Shown here in pieces: positions 17,971 to 26,549 of a stretch of 64,000 nucleotides of DNA. Positions within the stretch are counted from its first letter, which is position 1. Every line of letters begins with the position of its first letter. The DNA lies in contig CBDCFM010000019.1 of NCBI GenBank assembly GCA_965216035.1, forward strand, positions 620,001 to 684,000, written 5' to 3'. The DNA comes from G963664115 sp965216035. GTDB lineage: Bacteria > Acidobacteriota > Terriglobia > 20CM-2-55-15. Below the pieces are notes generated by a model. The model saw only the letters and a list, made by a program, of their open reading frames with translations. It had not been told where the DNA came from and made no database searches. The translations under genes were made by a program, and so were the position numbers.

Positions 17971-18504
17971 ATGGACCCCGTTGAAACACCGACTGCTGCG
18001 AACCCTCAGTTTGAGGAGGCCTACAAACGGCATCGGCAGCATGTGTATAACCTCTGCAGATATCTGCTGGGTTCCTCCGACGCGGCTGAGGACGCCACTC
18101 ACGAAGTTTTTTTGCGGGCAGAACGGCGTTATTCCACGTACGATCCGTCGCGGCCCTTGTCAAGCTGGTTGGCCGGCATCGCAAGTCACTACAGCATCGA
18201 CTGCTTGCGCCGGCGGCGGACCGAAAGACTGATATTCGATGCCGACACGATGGACGACTTCCAGGCCGTGTCCCCGGGCCTGAGCCCACTCGGTCAACTC
18301 CTCAACGCCGAACGCGGCGCCGCAGTGCGCGACGCGCTGGCAAAGCTGCCGGATCGGTACCGGGTGCCCCTCATCCTCGCCTACTACAGTGAATTGGGTT
18401 ACGACGAAATCGCCGCGGTCCTGGGTACAGGTCGGAACACAGTCGGAACTTTGGTCTTCCGCGGCAAGCAACAGCTGCGGCAACACCTCAGCAGGGAGAA
18501 ATGA
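17971..18504 (+). CDS. ECF sigma factor (sigma-70 family, group 4)
   Basis: About 177 residues from the ATG at 17971 (an upstream TTG at 17935 is possible). Sigma-2 lies at about 15-85 (YNLCRYLLGSSDAAEDATHE and SSWLAGIASHYSIDCLRRRR). Sigma-4 lies at about 115-175 (LAKLPDRYRVPLILAYYSEL, GYDEIAAVLGTGRNTVGTLV), the HTH that binds the -35 element. Its stop codon is one base before the GTG of the next gene, which encodes an anti-sigma zinc finger. The pair is a classical ECF module in which the sigma factor is held inactive at the membrane until a signal arrives. Confidence 0.93.
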   Translation: MDPVETPTAANPQFEEAYKRHRQHVYNLCRYLLGSSDAAEDATHEVFLRAERRYSTYDPSRPLSSWLAGIASHYSIDCLRRRRTERLIFDADTMDDFQAVSPGLSPLGQLLNAERGAAVRDALAKLPDRYRVPLILAYYSELGYDEIAAVLGTGRNTVGTLVFRGKQQLRQHLSREK

Positions 18505-18505
18505 A

Positions 18506-20140
18506 GTGATTTGTCCGAACGAATACACCTGGTCCATGTATGAGGACGGGGAGGTGGATGCTGACCGAGCTCGGGAGCTTGCGTCCCATCTGGACACATG
18601 CGCACGCTGTGGCGACCTGGCTCGAGCGCTGTCTGAGGAGGTGCGTGTACTGGTCCACTGCCTCCAGGAAGTGGACCTTCAATCTCCACCCGACAATCCG
18701 GCGACGGCAGCGAGCGCCCTGCGCACTGCCGCCCTCCATCTCAGTGTCGGTGTCTTCACCGCGGCAGTGGTTTTCCGCCTGGGCCTGGACGCTGTGGGGG
18801 GAATCCAGCTGCCTCCCCAACTGCAGTGGTTTGATCCACTGAGCCTGGCAGGCCAACTGAATCTGTTCATGAACGCGATCGTTTACGCCCTCAACGAAGG
18901 AGATGTCAGCATGATGTCCACAATCCGCAACGCGACTTTCGCCGTAGGGGGCATCCTGTGCTTGCCGGGGCTGGCCCGGCTTCTCCGCCGGTCCCTCCAG
19001 TCGAGCGTCCTGCTGCTGACGCTGATTCTAGGGGTAGCCGTCTCTCCCGGCCAAGCCACGGACCTCCGCCTGGACGACGAAAATGTTACCGTTGCGGCCG
19101 GGGACATCGTAGACGACACACTGGTTTTCTTTGGGCAGTCCATTACCGTGGATGGCACAGTGACCGGTGATCTGATCGCGTTCGCCCGGCTGGTGACCAT
19201 CCGCGGGGTGGTTCAGGGTAGCGTCTTTTCGTTCGGACAACGTATCGAAGTGACGGGCCGGATCGAAGGCAACATGCTGGGAGTCGGTCAAACCGTCCAG
19301 GTTGACGGGGAGACCGCGGGCAATCTATACGCTGGGGCTCAGTCTGTCACCCTGAGCGATGACGGCGAAGTGGTCGGTAACGTCGTCATCGGGGCGCAGG
19401 ACGGTATCATCAATGGCACCCTCGGCCGCGACTTGACAGTAGGTTCGCGGTCTTTGAACATCGCCGGTGCCGTTGGTGGGGACGTGCTTTTCGGCGGTCA
19501 GACCTTCACAGTCCAAGCCCCGGCCGAAATTGGTGGAGACCTCGAAGCCCACATGGGCGAGGCGGACAACTTCAGTGTGGATCCGGGAGCCATGATCGAG
19601 GGTTCGACGAACCTGGAGTTGTCTGATTTTGAACCCAATCGGTTCACGACGATAGCATTCTATCTCGGACGACTGTCCCGACTTGTGGCGGCGTTTGTTT
19701 CCGGTCTGGCCCTGTTCTGGGTCTTTCCCGCGGCCGGAAGAGTGAACTTGGACGACCCTCGAGCACTGTTCACCGCTGGAGGAATCGGATTTTTAGCGGC
19801 AGTGGCTACACCGGTTGCCGCCGCTATAGTGGGCATCACCCTGATCGGTCTGCCCGTGGCTCTGACCGCTGGCGCCGCATGGCTGCTCGGCCTGTACCTG
19901 GGGAAGGTAGTCATCGCACAATTTATCGGACGCGCAGTGTTGGTGTCTGGGTCGATCGCGGCAATGGGAGTGGCGGGCCCGCTTCTGGTGGGGCTGGCGC
20001 TGGTCTTCATCGCCATCAGTCTGCCCTACGTTGGAGGTGTGGTAAACGTGCTCCTGACTCTGATTGGCTTCGGTGCACTGCTGGGGACAGCCTATCGAAG
20101 CTGGAAGGCGCCGCTCGAAGCTCAATCGCAGAGCGCGTAA
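18506..20140 (+). CDS. Anti-sigma factor fused to bactofilin-like repeats and membrane domain
   Basis: About 544 residues from the GTG at 18506, with GGGAGAAATGAA upstream. An N-terminal zinc anti-sigma (ZAS) domain (1-50) has the HxxxCxxC signature in HLDTCARCGD. Hydrophobic helices lie at about 75-95, 125-145 and 165-185. Then about 150 residues of beta-helical, bactofilin/polymer-forming repeats follow (ITVDGTVTGDLIAFARLVTI, IEVTGRIEGNMLGVGQTVQV). A C-terminal block has several transmembrane helices (about 410-530). The gene overlaps functionally with the sigma gene one base upstream. A sensor that couples a polymerising beta-helix to sigma release is an attractive inference. The fusion itself is directly visible. 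Confidence 0.88.
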   Translation: MICPNEYTWSMYEDGEVDADRARELASHLDTCARCGDLARALSEEVRVLVHCLQEVDLQSPPDNPATAASALRTAALHLSVGVFTAAVVFRLGLDAVGGIQLPPQLQWFDPLSLAGQLNLFMNAIVYALNEGDVSMMSTIRNATFAVGGILCLPGLARLLRRSLQSSVLLLTLILGVAVSPGQATDLRLDDENVTVAAGDIVDDTLVFFGQSITVDGTVTGDLIAFARLVTIRGVVQGSVFSFGQRIEVTGRIEGNMLGVGQTVQVDGETAGNLYAGAQSVTLSDDGEVVGNVVIGAQDGIINGTLGRDLTVGSRSLNIAGAVGGDVLFGGQTFTVQAPAEIGGDLEAHMGEADNFSVDPGAMIEGSTNLELSDFEPNRFTTIAFYLGRLSRLVAAFVSGLALFWVFPAAGRVNLDDPRALFTAGGIGFLAAVATPVAAAIVGITLIGLPVALTAGAAWLLGLYLGKVVIAQFIGRAVLVSGSIAAMGVAGPLLVGLALVFIAISLPYVGGVVNVLLTLIGFGALLGTAYRSWKAPLEAQSQSA

Positions 20141-20386
20141 ACACAGTTCAGGGGAGACGGATCGGCGACTTCGGCTGGGGCGGACCTTAGGGAAGAGGCC
20201 ACACCCTACACCCAGGGCTTGAGACAGTTGCACGCTGCGTCCCCGTCGTAACAAAAACGTAAGGCTCGTCTTCGCGTGGTAGTAAGATTACATGAATAGT
20301 CCGGGAACGGTTGTCTCTAGGAGCGGCTACGCGACTGAGAGCGGCTCACTTTATGCTAAGGAGTTCATGATCTATAGGAGGTTTCG

Positions 20387-20788
20387 ATGGCGAAATCTGT
20401 AGCATTTTTGATCGGCATTCTGGCCCTGGCCGTTGTCGTGGGGCCACTGGACGCGCATCACGGCCGTGGGAACACCTATGACATGGAGACCGAATTGACC
20501 CTGACGGGCAGGGTGTCGCAAGTGTCTTGGCGCAATCCTCACGTCGTGATTTACATAGACGCGGAAGACGAGAACGGCGATGTCGTCACTTGGGGTTTTG
20601 AGAACGCCGGAGTCGCCCGGTTGGCCCGTCTGGGCTATGGTCGGAACACACTGAGGGTTGGCCAGGAAATCACCGCTGTCGTGAATCCTTCCGCTGCGGG
20701 CGCACCCACGGCTGTTGTCGTGGAAGTTATTCTTGAAGATGGCTCGATCATCATGTCGCGACGTCGGGGTGGAAATCCTTTAGATTAG
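20387..20788 (+). CDS. DUF6152-like secreted protein (A1)
   Basis: The protein has 133 residues and an ideal ribosome binding site (AGGAGGTTTCG-ATG). A signal peptide is followed by the family hallmark AHHGRGNTYDMETELTLTGR, then VSWRNPHVVIYIDAEDENG and ENAGVARLARLGYGRNTLRV. The compact all-beta domain of about 110 residues resembles an OB-like fold. The HHGRG and WRNPHV segments are invariant among the three paralogues here. DUF6152 has no assigned function; the exposed His pair could bind metal. It is followed 122 bases later, on the same strand, by a family B gene. Confidence 0.85.
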   Translation: MAKSVAFLIGILALAVVVGPLDAHHGRGNTYDMETELTLTGRVSQVSWRNPHVVIYIDAEDENGDVVTWGFENAGVARLARLGYGRNTLRVGQEITAVVNPSAAGAPTAVVVEVILEDGSIIMSRRRGGNPLD

Positions 20789-20857
20789 CCGACGGACACC
20801 GCGATTCGGGTCCCGATCGTTATGAAGCCACGTCTTGCGTTCACGGCAAAAACCGTG

Positions 20858-20908
20858 AAGGATGTTTGCGAACCAAGGATGTTTGCGAAACAAGGAGGTT
20901 TGCGAAAC
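20858..20908 (+). repeat. Three 17-bp tandem repeats carrying the B1 ribosome binding site
   Basis: Units of AAGGATGTTTGCGAAMC occupy 20858-20874, 20875-20891 and 20892-20908. Only the third reads AAGGAGG and so forms the Shine-Dalgarno sequence for the ATG at 20911. Changes in unit number would move or duplicate the ribosome binding site. Confidence 0.75.
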
Positions 20909-20910
20909 TA

Positions 20911-21762
20911 ATGATGAGTCGACTCTTCAACTGCCTCATGGCATCGGTCCTGGTCCTTCTGTTCGGGTTACTGCCGGACGTGTCCGGCCAGGATCGGGCG
21001 TCGGGCGACTTCGACCGGCAAGATTTCTCGGGGATTTACCTTTTACGCGACTCAGTCAGCGAATTTGCGAGTTTTGGCCCGGATACCCGACCTCAACTGA
21101 CTCCACGGGCTATGGAAATCGTACGGAACCGAATTCCAGTGCCTGGCACGGCGGCCCGAAGTCATCCTCTGTCACCGGATGTCTCCTACCCGCATGAATC
21201 CAATAGCCCCGAATACCAGTGCAATCCGTTGGGTTTTCCAAAGATCCTCAAAAATGGTGAGCAAGTAGAATTCCTGATGTTTCCCGACAGGTTGTTGCAG
21301 GTCTTCCAGTGGGAGCACCGAATACGATACATCTGGCTCGATGGCCGGGAATTGCCATCAGGCGAGAACCTCGACAACCTTGGTCCAGCCTGGTATGGAC
21401 ATTCCGTCGGCCGTTGGGAGGGAGACATGCTTGTCGTGAACACCGTTGGCGTGGATGAGAGGGCTTGGCTAGACCGGCCCGGTCATCCACGCAGTATGTA
21501 CGGACGGATCGAAGAGCGCTACAGACGGGTCGACTACGATGCGATAGAGGTGGAATTGACGCTTTATGATCCGCTGAACTATACGGCCCCCTGGCTGGGA
21601 GCGCCCAAAACCTTCCAGCGTGAGTCGCCCGAAAACTATACCTTTTACGGATGGTCGGGGTTGTTCTCCGGAGTCACAGAATCCATCTGCGCTCCGATGG
21701 ACGAGGTGGATGCATACAACGAAGGGTTTCGAGATCCTGGGGCTTTGGGGCCCGACGAGTAA
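20911..21762 (+). CDS. Secreted family B protein (B1)
   Basis: About 283 residues with a signal peptide (LMASVLVLLFGLLPDVSG). The family core is read directly from the paralogues: DFSGIY near the N-terminus, YQCNPLGFPKIL, FPDRLLQVFQWEHRIRYIWL, ENLDNLGPAWYGHSVGRWEG, DMLVVNTVGVDERAWLDRPG, EERYRRVDYDAIEVELT and the C-terminal TESICAPMDEVDAYNE. No enzymatic motif was recognised; the many conserved Trp, Tyr and acidic residues suggest a beta-propeller or ligand-binding fold. The partner A1 lies directly upstream. Start chosen at ATG 20911 after AAGGAGG. Function unknown. Confidence 0.8.
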   Translation: MMSRLFNCLMASVLVLLFGLLPDVSGQDRASGDFDRQDFSGIYLLRDSVSEFASFGPDTRPQLTPRAMEIVRNRIPVPGTAARSHPLSPDVSYPHESNSPEYQCNPLGFPKILKNGEQVEFLMFPDRLLQVFQWEHRIRYIWLDGRELPSGENLDNLGPAWYGHSVGRWEGDMLVVNTVGVDERAWLDRPGHPRSMYGRIEERYRRVDYDAIEVELTLYDPLNYTAPWLGAPKTFQRESPENYTFYGWSGLFSGVTESICAPMDEVDAYNEGFRDPGALGPDE

Positions 21763-22224
21763 GCGTGGCTTTGCCGGCGTCGGCGAAGTGAAGAACAGGC
21801 CGCAGCGCCTCTTCAACCAGGATGGGCCCAGCCTCCCTACACCGTATCGTACGAGATAAAGTCATTGCCACGAGTACGAAAGCCCCAGACTTTCATACCT
21901 CTTGATTGTCGGAGATGAAATTGATGTAACTGTACGACAAGACGACGACCTGAATGATTTCATCGAATCACAAACCCTGGTGCGCAGAGTGCATCATTCC
22001 TTTTTCAAGAAAGCCTACACAAGTTAAAGCACCCCGGTCGGGACAGCACAAGCCCCCAAGTCCGTTGAATCCCTTGCTCGTAAGCTGACGGTCCCACTTC
22101 AAAATCTCATGCGAGAGGTCGGCGCGCGGCGGCCTGTGGCCGTGCGCCAGCCCTACATAACACCCCAACTCCGATATTCCCTGGGTGGGCCTTGCCACCC
22201 GCTGCGCTACAGCCCCCGATTGGT
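21763..22224. other. Intergenic, nothing recognised
   Basis: About 460 bases between convergent B1 and the amidohydrolase gene. No supported gene, repeat or terminator was seen. Confidence 0.4.
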
Positions 22225-23277
22225 TTACTCATCGGCCGGGATCTTGAGTCGCGGAATGAGCTGGACCGCGTTGCCGCGCTCGATCGCCCTTAAGTCACTC
22301 TCGTTGAAGAGCTCCAGCGAGCGCAGGGCGTCGGCCATCCCCTGGATGGTCCCACCAGGAGGGAAATCGGTTCCGAACATCACGTGGTCCGTTCGCACGA
22401 GCTCCAGCAGGGAAACCATCGCCCCGCGGTTGGCGGCTCCTGCCGTGTCGTAGTAGAACCGGCTGGCCTGGTGCAGGAAGCCGTTCGGCAGGCGGTCCTG
22501 GGCCCGGCGCGAAGCTCCTTCGATGCGGCCGGCTAGGAATGGCAGCGACCCGCCGGCGTGCGACCAGATAAACCGAATATTGGGAAACATCGCCGCGTCC
22601 CCGCTGAAGCATACGCCTACGATGGCGCGGGTCGTGTCGGTCCCGTACTCCATGCTTCCCGGAGAAACGCCATACGAAAGGTTCCGACAGCAATTGGCGG
22701 CGGTCGGGTGGACATGGACCACGGCGTTGCGCCGGTTGAGCTCTTCCATCACGGGCCTGAAGTCCGGATTGCCCAGCCAGATGTTCTCGTCGTAGCTCGT
22801 CATCAGCCCGATGCCGTCCACGTTTAGAGTGTCATAGGCGTACTCGATCTCGGCCAGCGCTGCGTCCACATCGGGCAACGGCATGGCGGCGAACAGGCCA
22901 AACCGGGTCGGGTGCGCCTGCACCAGCTGCGCGCCATACTCGTTGCATGCGCGGGCCAGGCGGCGCGTCACCTCCCGGTCGCCGAAATACAGGCCTGGGT
23001 TGGTGATGGAAATCACCGCGGCCGCGCCCTCGGCGCGGTCCATGTCCTCGATCGACTGCTCGGGCGTCCATCTGGGGTTCGCTGGGTTCAGCAGCGGCCG
23101 TCCTGAGACCTCGGCAATCCAGGCCGGCGGCGAGAAATGGTGGTGCACGTCGATGCGGTTTGCCCTCGCGGACGCCACCTGAGAAGAGGCCGCGAGACGG
23201 TCAACGTTTAACGTCGCGGCCAGTCCTAGAGATGCGATGGCTTTGGTCAAGAAGGCGCGTCGATCAAGATCCGTCAT
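22225..23277 (-). CDS. Tat-exported amidohydrolase (ACMSD / amidohydrolase_2 family)
   Basis: About 350 residues from the ATG at 23277 with GGGAGG seven bases upstream. The N-terminus has a twin-arginine motif (DRRAFLTKA) and a hydrophobic h-region, so export through Tat is likely. The metal site starts with IDVHHHFSPPAWI; HVHPTAANC, IWSHAGGSLPFLAGRIE and MFGTDFPPGG give the remaining TIM-barrel ligands of the amidohydrolase_2 family, which includes aminocarboxymuconate-semialdehyde and gamma-resorcylate decarboxylases. The substrate is therefore probably an aromatic or enol acid. It stands alone on the minus strand inside the A/B gene cluster. Confidence 0.88.
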   Translation of the reverse strand: MTDLDRRAFLTKAIASLGLAATLNVDRLAASSQVASARANRIDVHHHFSPPAWIAEVSGRPLLNPANPRWTPEQSIEDMDRAEGAAAVISITNPGLYFGDREVTRRLARACNEYGAQLVQAHPTRFGLFAAMPLPDVDAALAEIEYAYDTLNVDGIGLMTSYDENIWLGNPDFRPVMEELNRRNAVVHVHPTAANCCRNLSYGVSPGSMEYGTDTTRAIVGVCFSGDAAMFPNIRFIWSHAGGSLPFLAGRIEGASRRAQDRLPNGFLHQASRFYYDTAGAANRGAMVSLLELVRTDHVMFGTDFPPGGTIQGMADALRSLELFNESDLRAIERGNAVQLIPRLKIPADE

Positions 23278-23783
23278 GAATAACCTCCCGCAGGGAATTT
23301 GGTCACCTTGGCGCGCCGGCGGTCCAAAATCGCCGGGAGTTTCTGCTGCCCAACCCTGTATTTCCCGGGAACTCGATCGAACCGTCACGCGGCTTGATGA
23401 TGGTAGGCGTGGCCGGCATTGTCAAGTTCGCCCTGACTGCGTTGTCACGCCTCGCGCGCACCGTCCCGATTCAGATGTCGTGCCTCATAGGGCACCCGTG
23501 ATCGTCAGGTGTTTTTGTGGTCGATCAGACTGACGTCATCGACGGGGCCGGTGTGTCTGGATTTCTCATGGGCGCCCATTCGCGTCTCGGGTTCGCCCGG
23601 ACTTGACACTAGTGGAGGTCCTTCATTCAGGAACTCATCGCCATTAGAGCTCGACAGGTCACCGCGCCGTGGGTCATTCGGTTCTCAATCGGTCGGTATT
23701 TTCACCATCATCACTATCGCCGAGGCCTGTTATTTCGCCTATACTCTTTCTCTACATACAGAAGTATAAATTTGGGGGCATCT
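23278..23783. other. Intergenic between divergent genes
   Basis: About 500 bases separate the amidohydrolase and A2. Bases 23735-23783 are AT-rich and probably hold the A2 promoter. Nothing else is recognised. Confidence 0.4.
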
Positions 23784-24188
23784 ATGAAGAAAACTTACAC
23801 AGTTTCCCTCGTTCTCGCCGGCTTGTTGATGGCGGCCGTGCCGCTGTTCGCGCATCACGGCCGAGGGAATGCGTTTGATATGGACAATCGACGCACAGTA
23901 ACAGGCACGGTGTCGGAAGTTTTATGGCGGAATCCTCACGTGCGGATTATGGTGGACGCGCCGGGGGATGACGGTGAAATCGTAACTTGGTCGTTCGAAA
24001 ATACCGGCACGGCCAACCTCGCACAGGCGGGCTACAACCGGGGTACGCTGAAAGTCGGCCAGCCGATAACGGCCGTTTTCAACGGCGCCCGCAACGGCAC
24101 GCCGGTTGGGATTATCGTTATGTTCATCGACGAGGGCGGAAGAGAATTGATGTCGCGCATCGGCGGCGGCGGAAATCCCCTTGACTAA
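23784..24188 (+). CDS. DUF6152-like secreted protein (A2)
   Basis: About 134 residues from the ATG at 23784, preceded by GGGGG. A signal peptide (YTVSLVLAGLLMAAVPLFA) leads to AHHGRGNAFDMDNRRTVTG, VLWRNPHVRIMVDAPGDDGE, ENTGTANLAQAGYNRGTLKV and the C-terminal GGGNPLD shared with A1. It is the closest relative of A1 in the window. The B2 gene follows after 51 bases, and B3 after B2, so A2-B2-B3 probably form one transcript. Function unknown. Confidence 0.85.
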   Translation: MKKTYTVSLVLAGLLMAAVPLFAHHGRGNAFDMDNRRTVTGTVSEVLWRNPHVRIMVDAPGDDGEIVTWSFENTGTANLAQAGYNRGTLKVGQPITAVFNGARNGTPVGIIVMFIDEGGRELMSRIGGGGNPLD

Positions 24189-24239
24189 ATTGGGCGATCT
24201 GACAGCTTGTGCGAAAAGCTCAGAGTAGGAGGATCGAGA

Positions 24240-25169
24240 ATGCGAAATCGCTTGGCAGACGTAACGACAGGTTGCGTGTCGGCACTCTTTTTGTTGGTGT
24301 CCACGGTCGTTGCGTTTCCACAGGTGACGCTGGCCCGATTACAAGAAGATAAAGAGTACGGCCTGCGGGATTACTCAGTCCTGCCGTTCTCAAGGGACGG
24401 ATTCATCACGCCGGAATCGTCGGCTGAGGACGGCGGCTTGGAGACGGCTTCAATCCGCTTTGATCCCCAGGACCTGTCGGGAATCTACAGATCGGTGGCC
24501 GGGGGGTGGGAGGCGCCCGGTCCGAATGTCCCGCCGATGACTGTGGAGGGCCGGGCGAAGCTGGCCGAGCGTGTTTCGCCCGACAACGTCCCCAATCCAG
24601 CGCTTGGGAACGATCCGCAGTTCATATGCGCTCCGCAGGGTTTCCCACGGCTATGGCTCGATCAGGAGCTAATCGAAAACATCCATCTGGAGGACAGGCT
24701 GCTGCAGTTGTCCCAGTGGGACCAGACCTTGCGCGAAATCTGGATGGACGGGCGATCACTGCCCACGCCGGAAGACATCGCCGAACTGGGGCAGACCTTT
24801 TACGGATATTCGGTTGGCCGGTGGGAGGGAGACACGCTTATCGTCGAAACCGTTGGTCTCGATGAGAGAAACTGGATCGATGATGACACGGGTTACCCAT
24901 TCAGCTCCGAGGTACGGTTCGAAGAGCGTTACAGACGCGTGGCTCCGGATGCAATCGCGGTCCAGTACACGCTGTATGATTCCAAGTATTACGCCACTCC
25001 CTGGGTCGGTGATATTAAGCCGTGGAGACGAATGCCCCGCGCGTTCGTGACTCATGTTGGATGGTTCGGATTGTATTCGGGGGTCACCGAAGCCATCTGT
25101 GCCCCGATGAACGAAGCGGAGTTCCACCTTCGGAACGAGCCCGCATACGCAGATTTACCGCAACCTTAA
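24240..25169 (+). CDS. Secreted family B protein (B2)
   Basis: About 309 residues from the ATG at 24240 (AGGAGG eight bases upstream). The signal peptide reads TGCVSALFLLVSTVVAFPQV. It carries an insert of about 45 residues before the shared DLSGIY motif, compared with B1 and B3. Core motifs kept are FICAPQGFPRLW, LEDRLLQLSQWDQTLREIWM, DIAELGQTFYGYSVGRWEGD, EERYRRVAPDAIAVQYTLYD and TEAICAPMNEAEFH. It is more distant from B1 and B4 than those are from each other. Probably in one operon with A2 and B3. Function unknown. Confidence 0.8.
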   Translation: MRNRLADVTTGCVSALFLLVSTVVAFPQVTLARLQEDKEYGLRDYSVLPFSRDGFITPESSAEDGGLETASIRFDPQDLSGIYRSVAGGWEAPGPNVPPMTVEGRAKLAERVSPDNVPNPALGNDPQFICAPQGFPRLWLDQELIENIHLEDRLLQLSQWDQTLREIWMDGRSLPTPEDIAELGQTFYGYSVGRWEGDTLIVETVGLDERNWIDDDTGYPFSSEVRFEERYRRVAPDAIAVQYTLYDSKYYATPWVGDIKPWRRMPRAFVTHVGWFGLYSGVTEAICAPMNEAEFHLRNEPAYADLPQP

Positions 25170-25307
25170 AGAAGAGGCACGTTTGAGGTCTCAATACTTT
25201 GCCCTCCAGAAGGCGTCGCTGGAAGTCCGCAGGGTCCCCGATCCGTTTTTTTGGAACGCTAAAGATTCGAACAAGCGAAGCTCAGGATCGGAAAAGGAGA
25301 TTCGAAC

Positions 25308-26108
25308 ATGCGAAGTCGTTTCGCGATTCTAAATGCCTTCCTATGGATGCCAGTCATCGTAACGGTATTCGTTCTCCTCATGACAGGTGCCACTCGTGCC
25401 GGTGTGGCCGAAGCCCAGGGGAGCGGATTTGATCCGAATGATCTTTCCGGAATCTATGTGCGGACGGGCGGGGATCCTGGCTTTGGTCCGGTTGAAAGCA
25501 TGCCGCCGCTGACGGCCGCGGGCGAGGCGAAGCTGAGAGATGTGATTCTGCCGGGTCCCAGCCGACATCCCCTGGCAAGGGAGGCCAGCAACGCCGCTCC
25601 TTCAAATGATGCTGCCCTCGGCTGCAATCCGAAAGGGTTGCCGAGGTTGTTGCTCGAATCGAGCCACCAGGAACTGATAATTCTGCCGAATCGTGTTGTG
25701 CAAATCTGGAGCGAAGAGCGAAGACCGCGTGAAATCTGGATCGACGGGCGTCCAGTGCCATCGCCCGAGGACCTTGCGAGTCTAGGGGCCACCTGGTACG
25801 GACACGGCGTTGGTGTCTGGGAGGGCGACACCCTCGTCGTCAACTCGGTCGGTATCGACGACAGAGCGTGGCTGGATTCGTTCGGTTTTCCGAGAGGGTA
25901 CGACGCTCGCGTGGAGGAGCGCTACCGATTGGTCGATGCCAACACACTGCAAGTTACGGTGACACTCTATGACGAGGAGATGTACACGAGACCCTGGGTG
26001 TCGGACGTGAAGACCTGGAGAAAGGAATCCCCCCAGAACGTGACCCGGCGCGGGTGGTACGGGTTATTCGGAGGCCTCCCTCAAGCAATCTGCTTTCCGA
26101 CGGAATAA
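25308..26108 (+). CDS. Secreted family B protein (B3)
   Basis: The protein has 266 residues, ribosome binding site AAAAGGAGATTCGAAC-ATG. A signal anchor or peptide (WMPVIVTVFVLLMTGATRAG) precedes DPNDLSGIYVRTGGDPGFGP. It keeps LGCNPKGLPRLL, LPNRVVQIWSEERRPREIWI, LASLGATWYGHGVGVWEGD, SVGIDDRAWLDSFGFPRGYD and EERYRLVDANTLQVTVTLYD but ends early, at QAICFPTE, without the APMNEV tail of B1, B2 and B4. It sits 138 bases after B2 on the same strand. Function unknown. Confidence 0.8.
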   Translation: MRSRFAILNAFLWMPVIVTVFVLLMTGATRAGVAEAQGSGFDPNDLSGIYVRTGGDPGFGPVESMPPLTAAGEAKLRDVILPGPSRHPLAREASNAAPSNDAALGCNPKGLPRLLLESSHQELIILPNRVVQIWSEERRPREIWIDGRPVPSPEDLASLGATWYGHGVGVWEGDTLVVNSVGIDDRAWLDSFGFPRGYDARVEERYRLVDANTLQVTVTLYDEEMYTRPWVSDVKTWRKESPQNVTRRGWYGLFGGLPQAICFPTE

Positions 26109-26549
26109 AATCGCTAGACTGTAGCCCGCCAGAGCATTTCGAACAGAGCTCTGTAGAGCAACGCACTCCCATGAGCACTCCTATAGTCTCGGCCGTATGA
26201 GACCGGGTGATCTGTGTCGCCATCGCTCACAGGTTCACTGCCGGCACCTTCATCGCTCGTGTTACTGCCGCTGCAGGGTACAGTTTCTATTTCATCCGTC
26301 AGGTCGGCCGACTCAGCGTTGTACCCTTTGCCGTGACTAGGGGGTCAGATCACGCATAGTCCTAATCGATACGGCCAATTTGTTTCCTCATGACATTTGC
26401 AGGGATTTATCGTGTTGTCCGATTTCGAATGCACTATAGTGATCAAAATTTCAGGATTTTAGTGCAACAGGCTTTGCCGTATCGCCGTATGAGGAAGGCC
26501 TTCAGAATGAAGACCCGGGCCTCGGTTCACGACTTTAGGAGTTGAAACA
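26109..26549. other. Intergenic upstream of the selenoprotein gene
   Basis: About 440 bases without a supported gene. Bases 26400-26470 are AT-rich and likely hold the promoter of the deiodinase-like gene. Confidence 0.4.
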
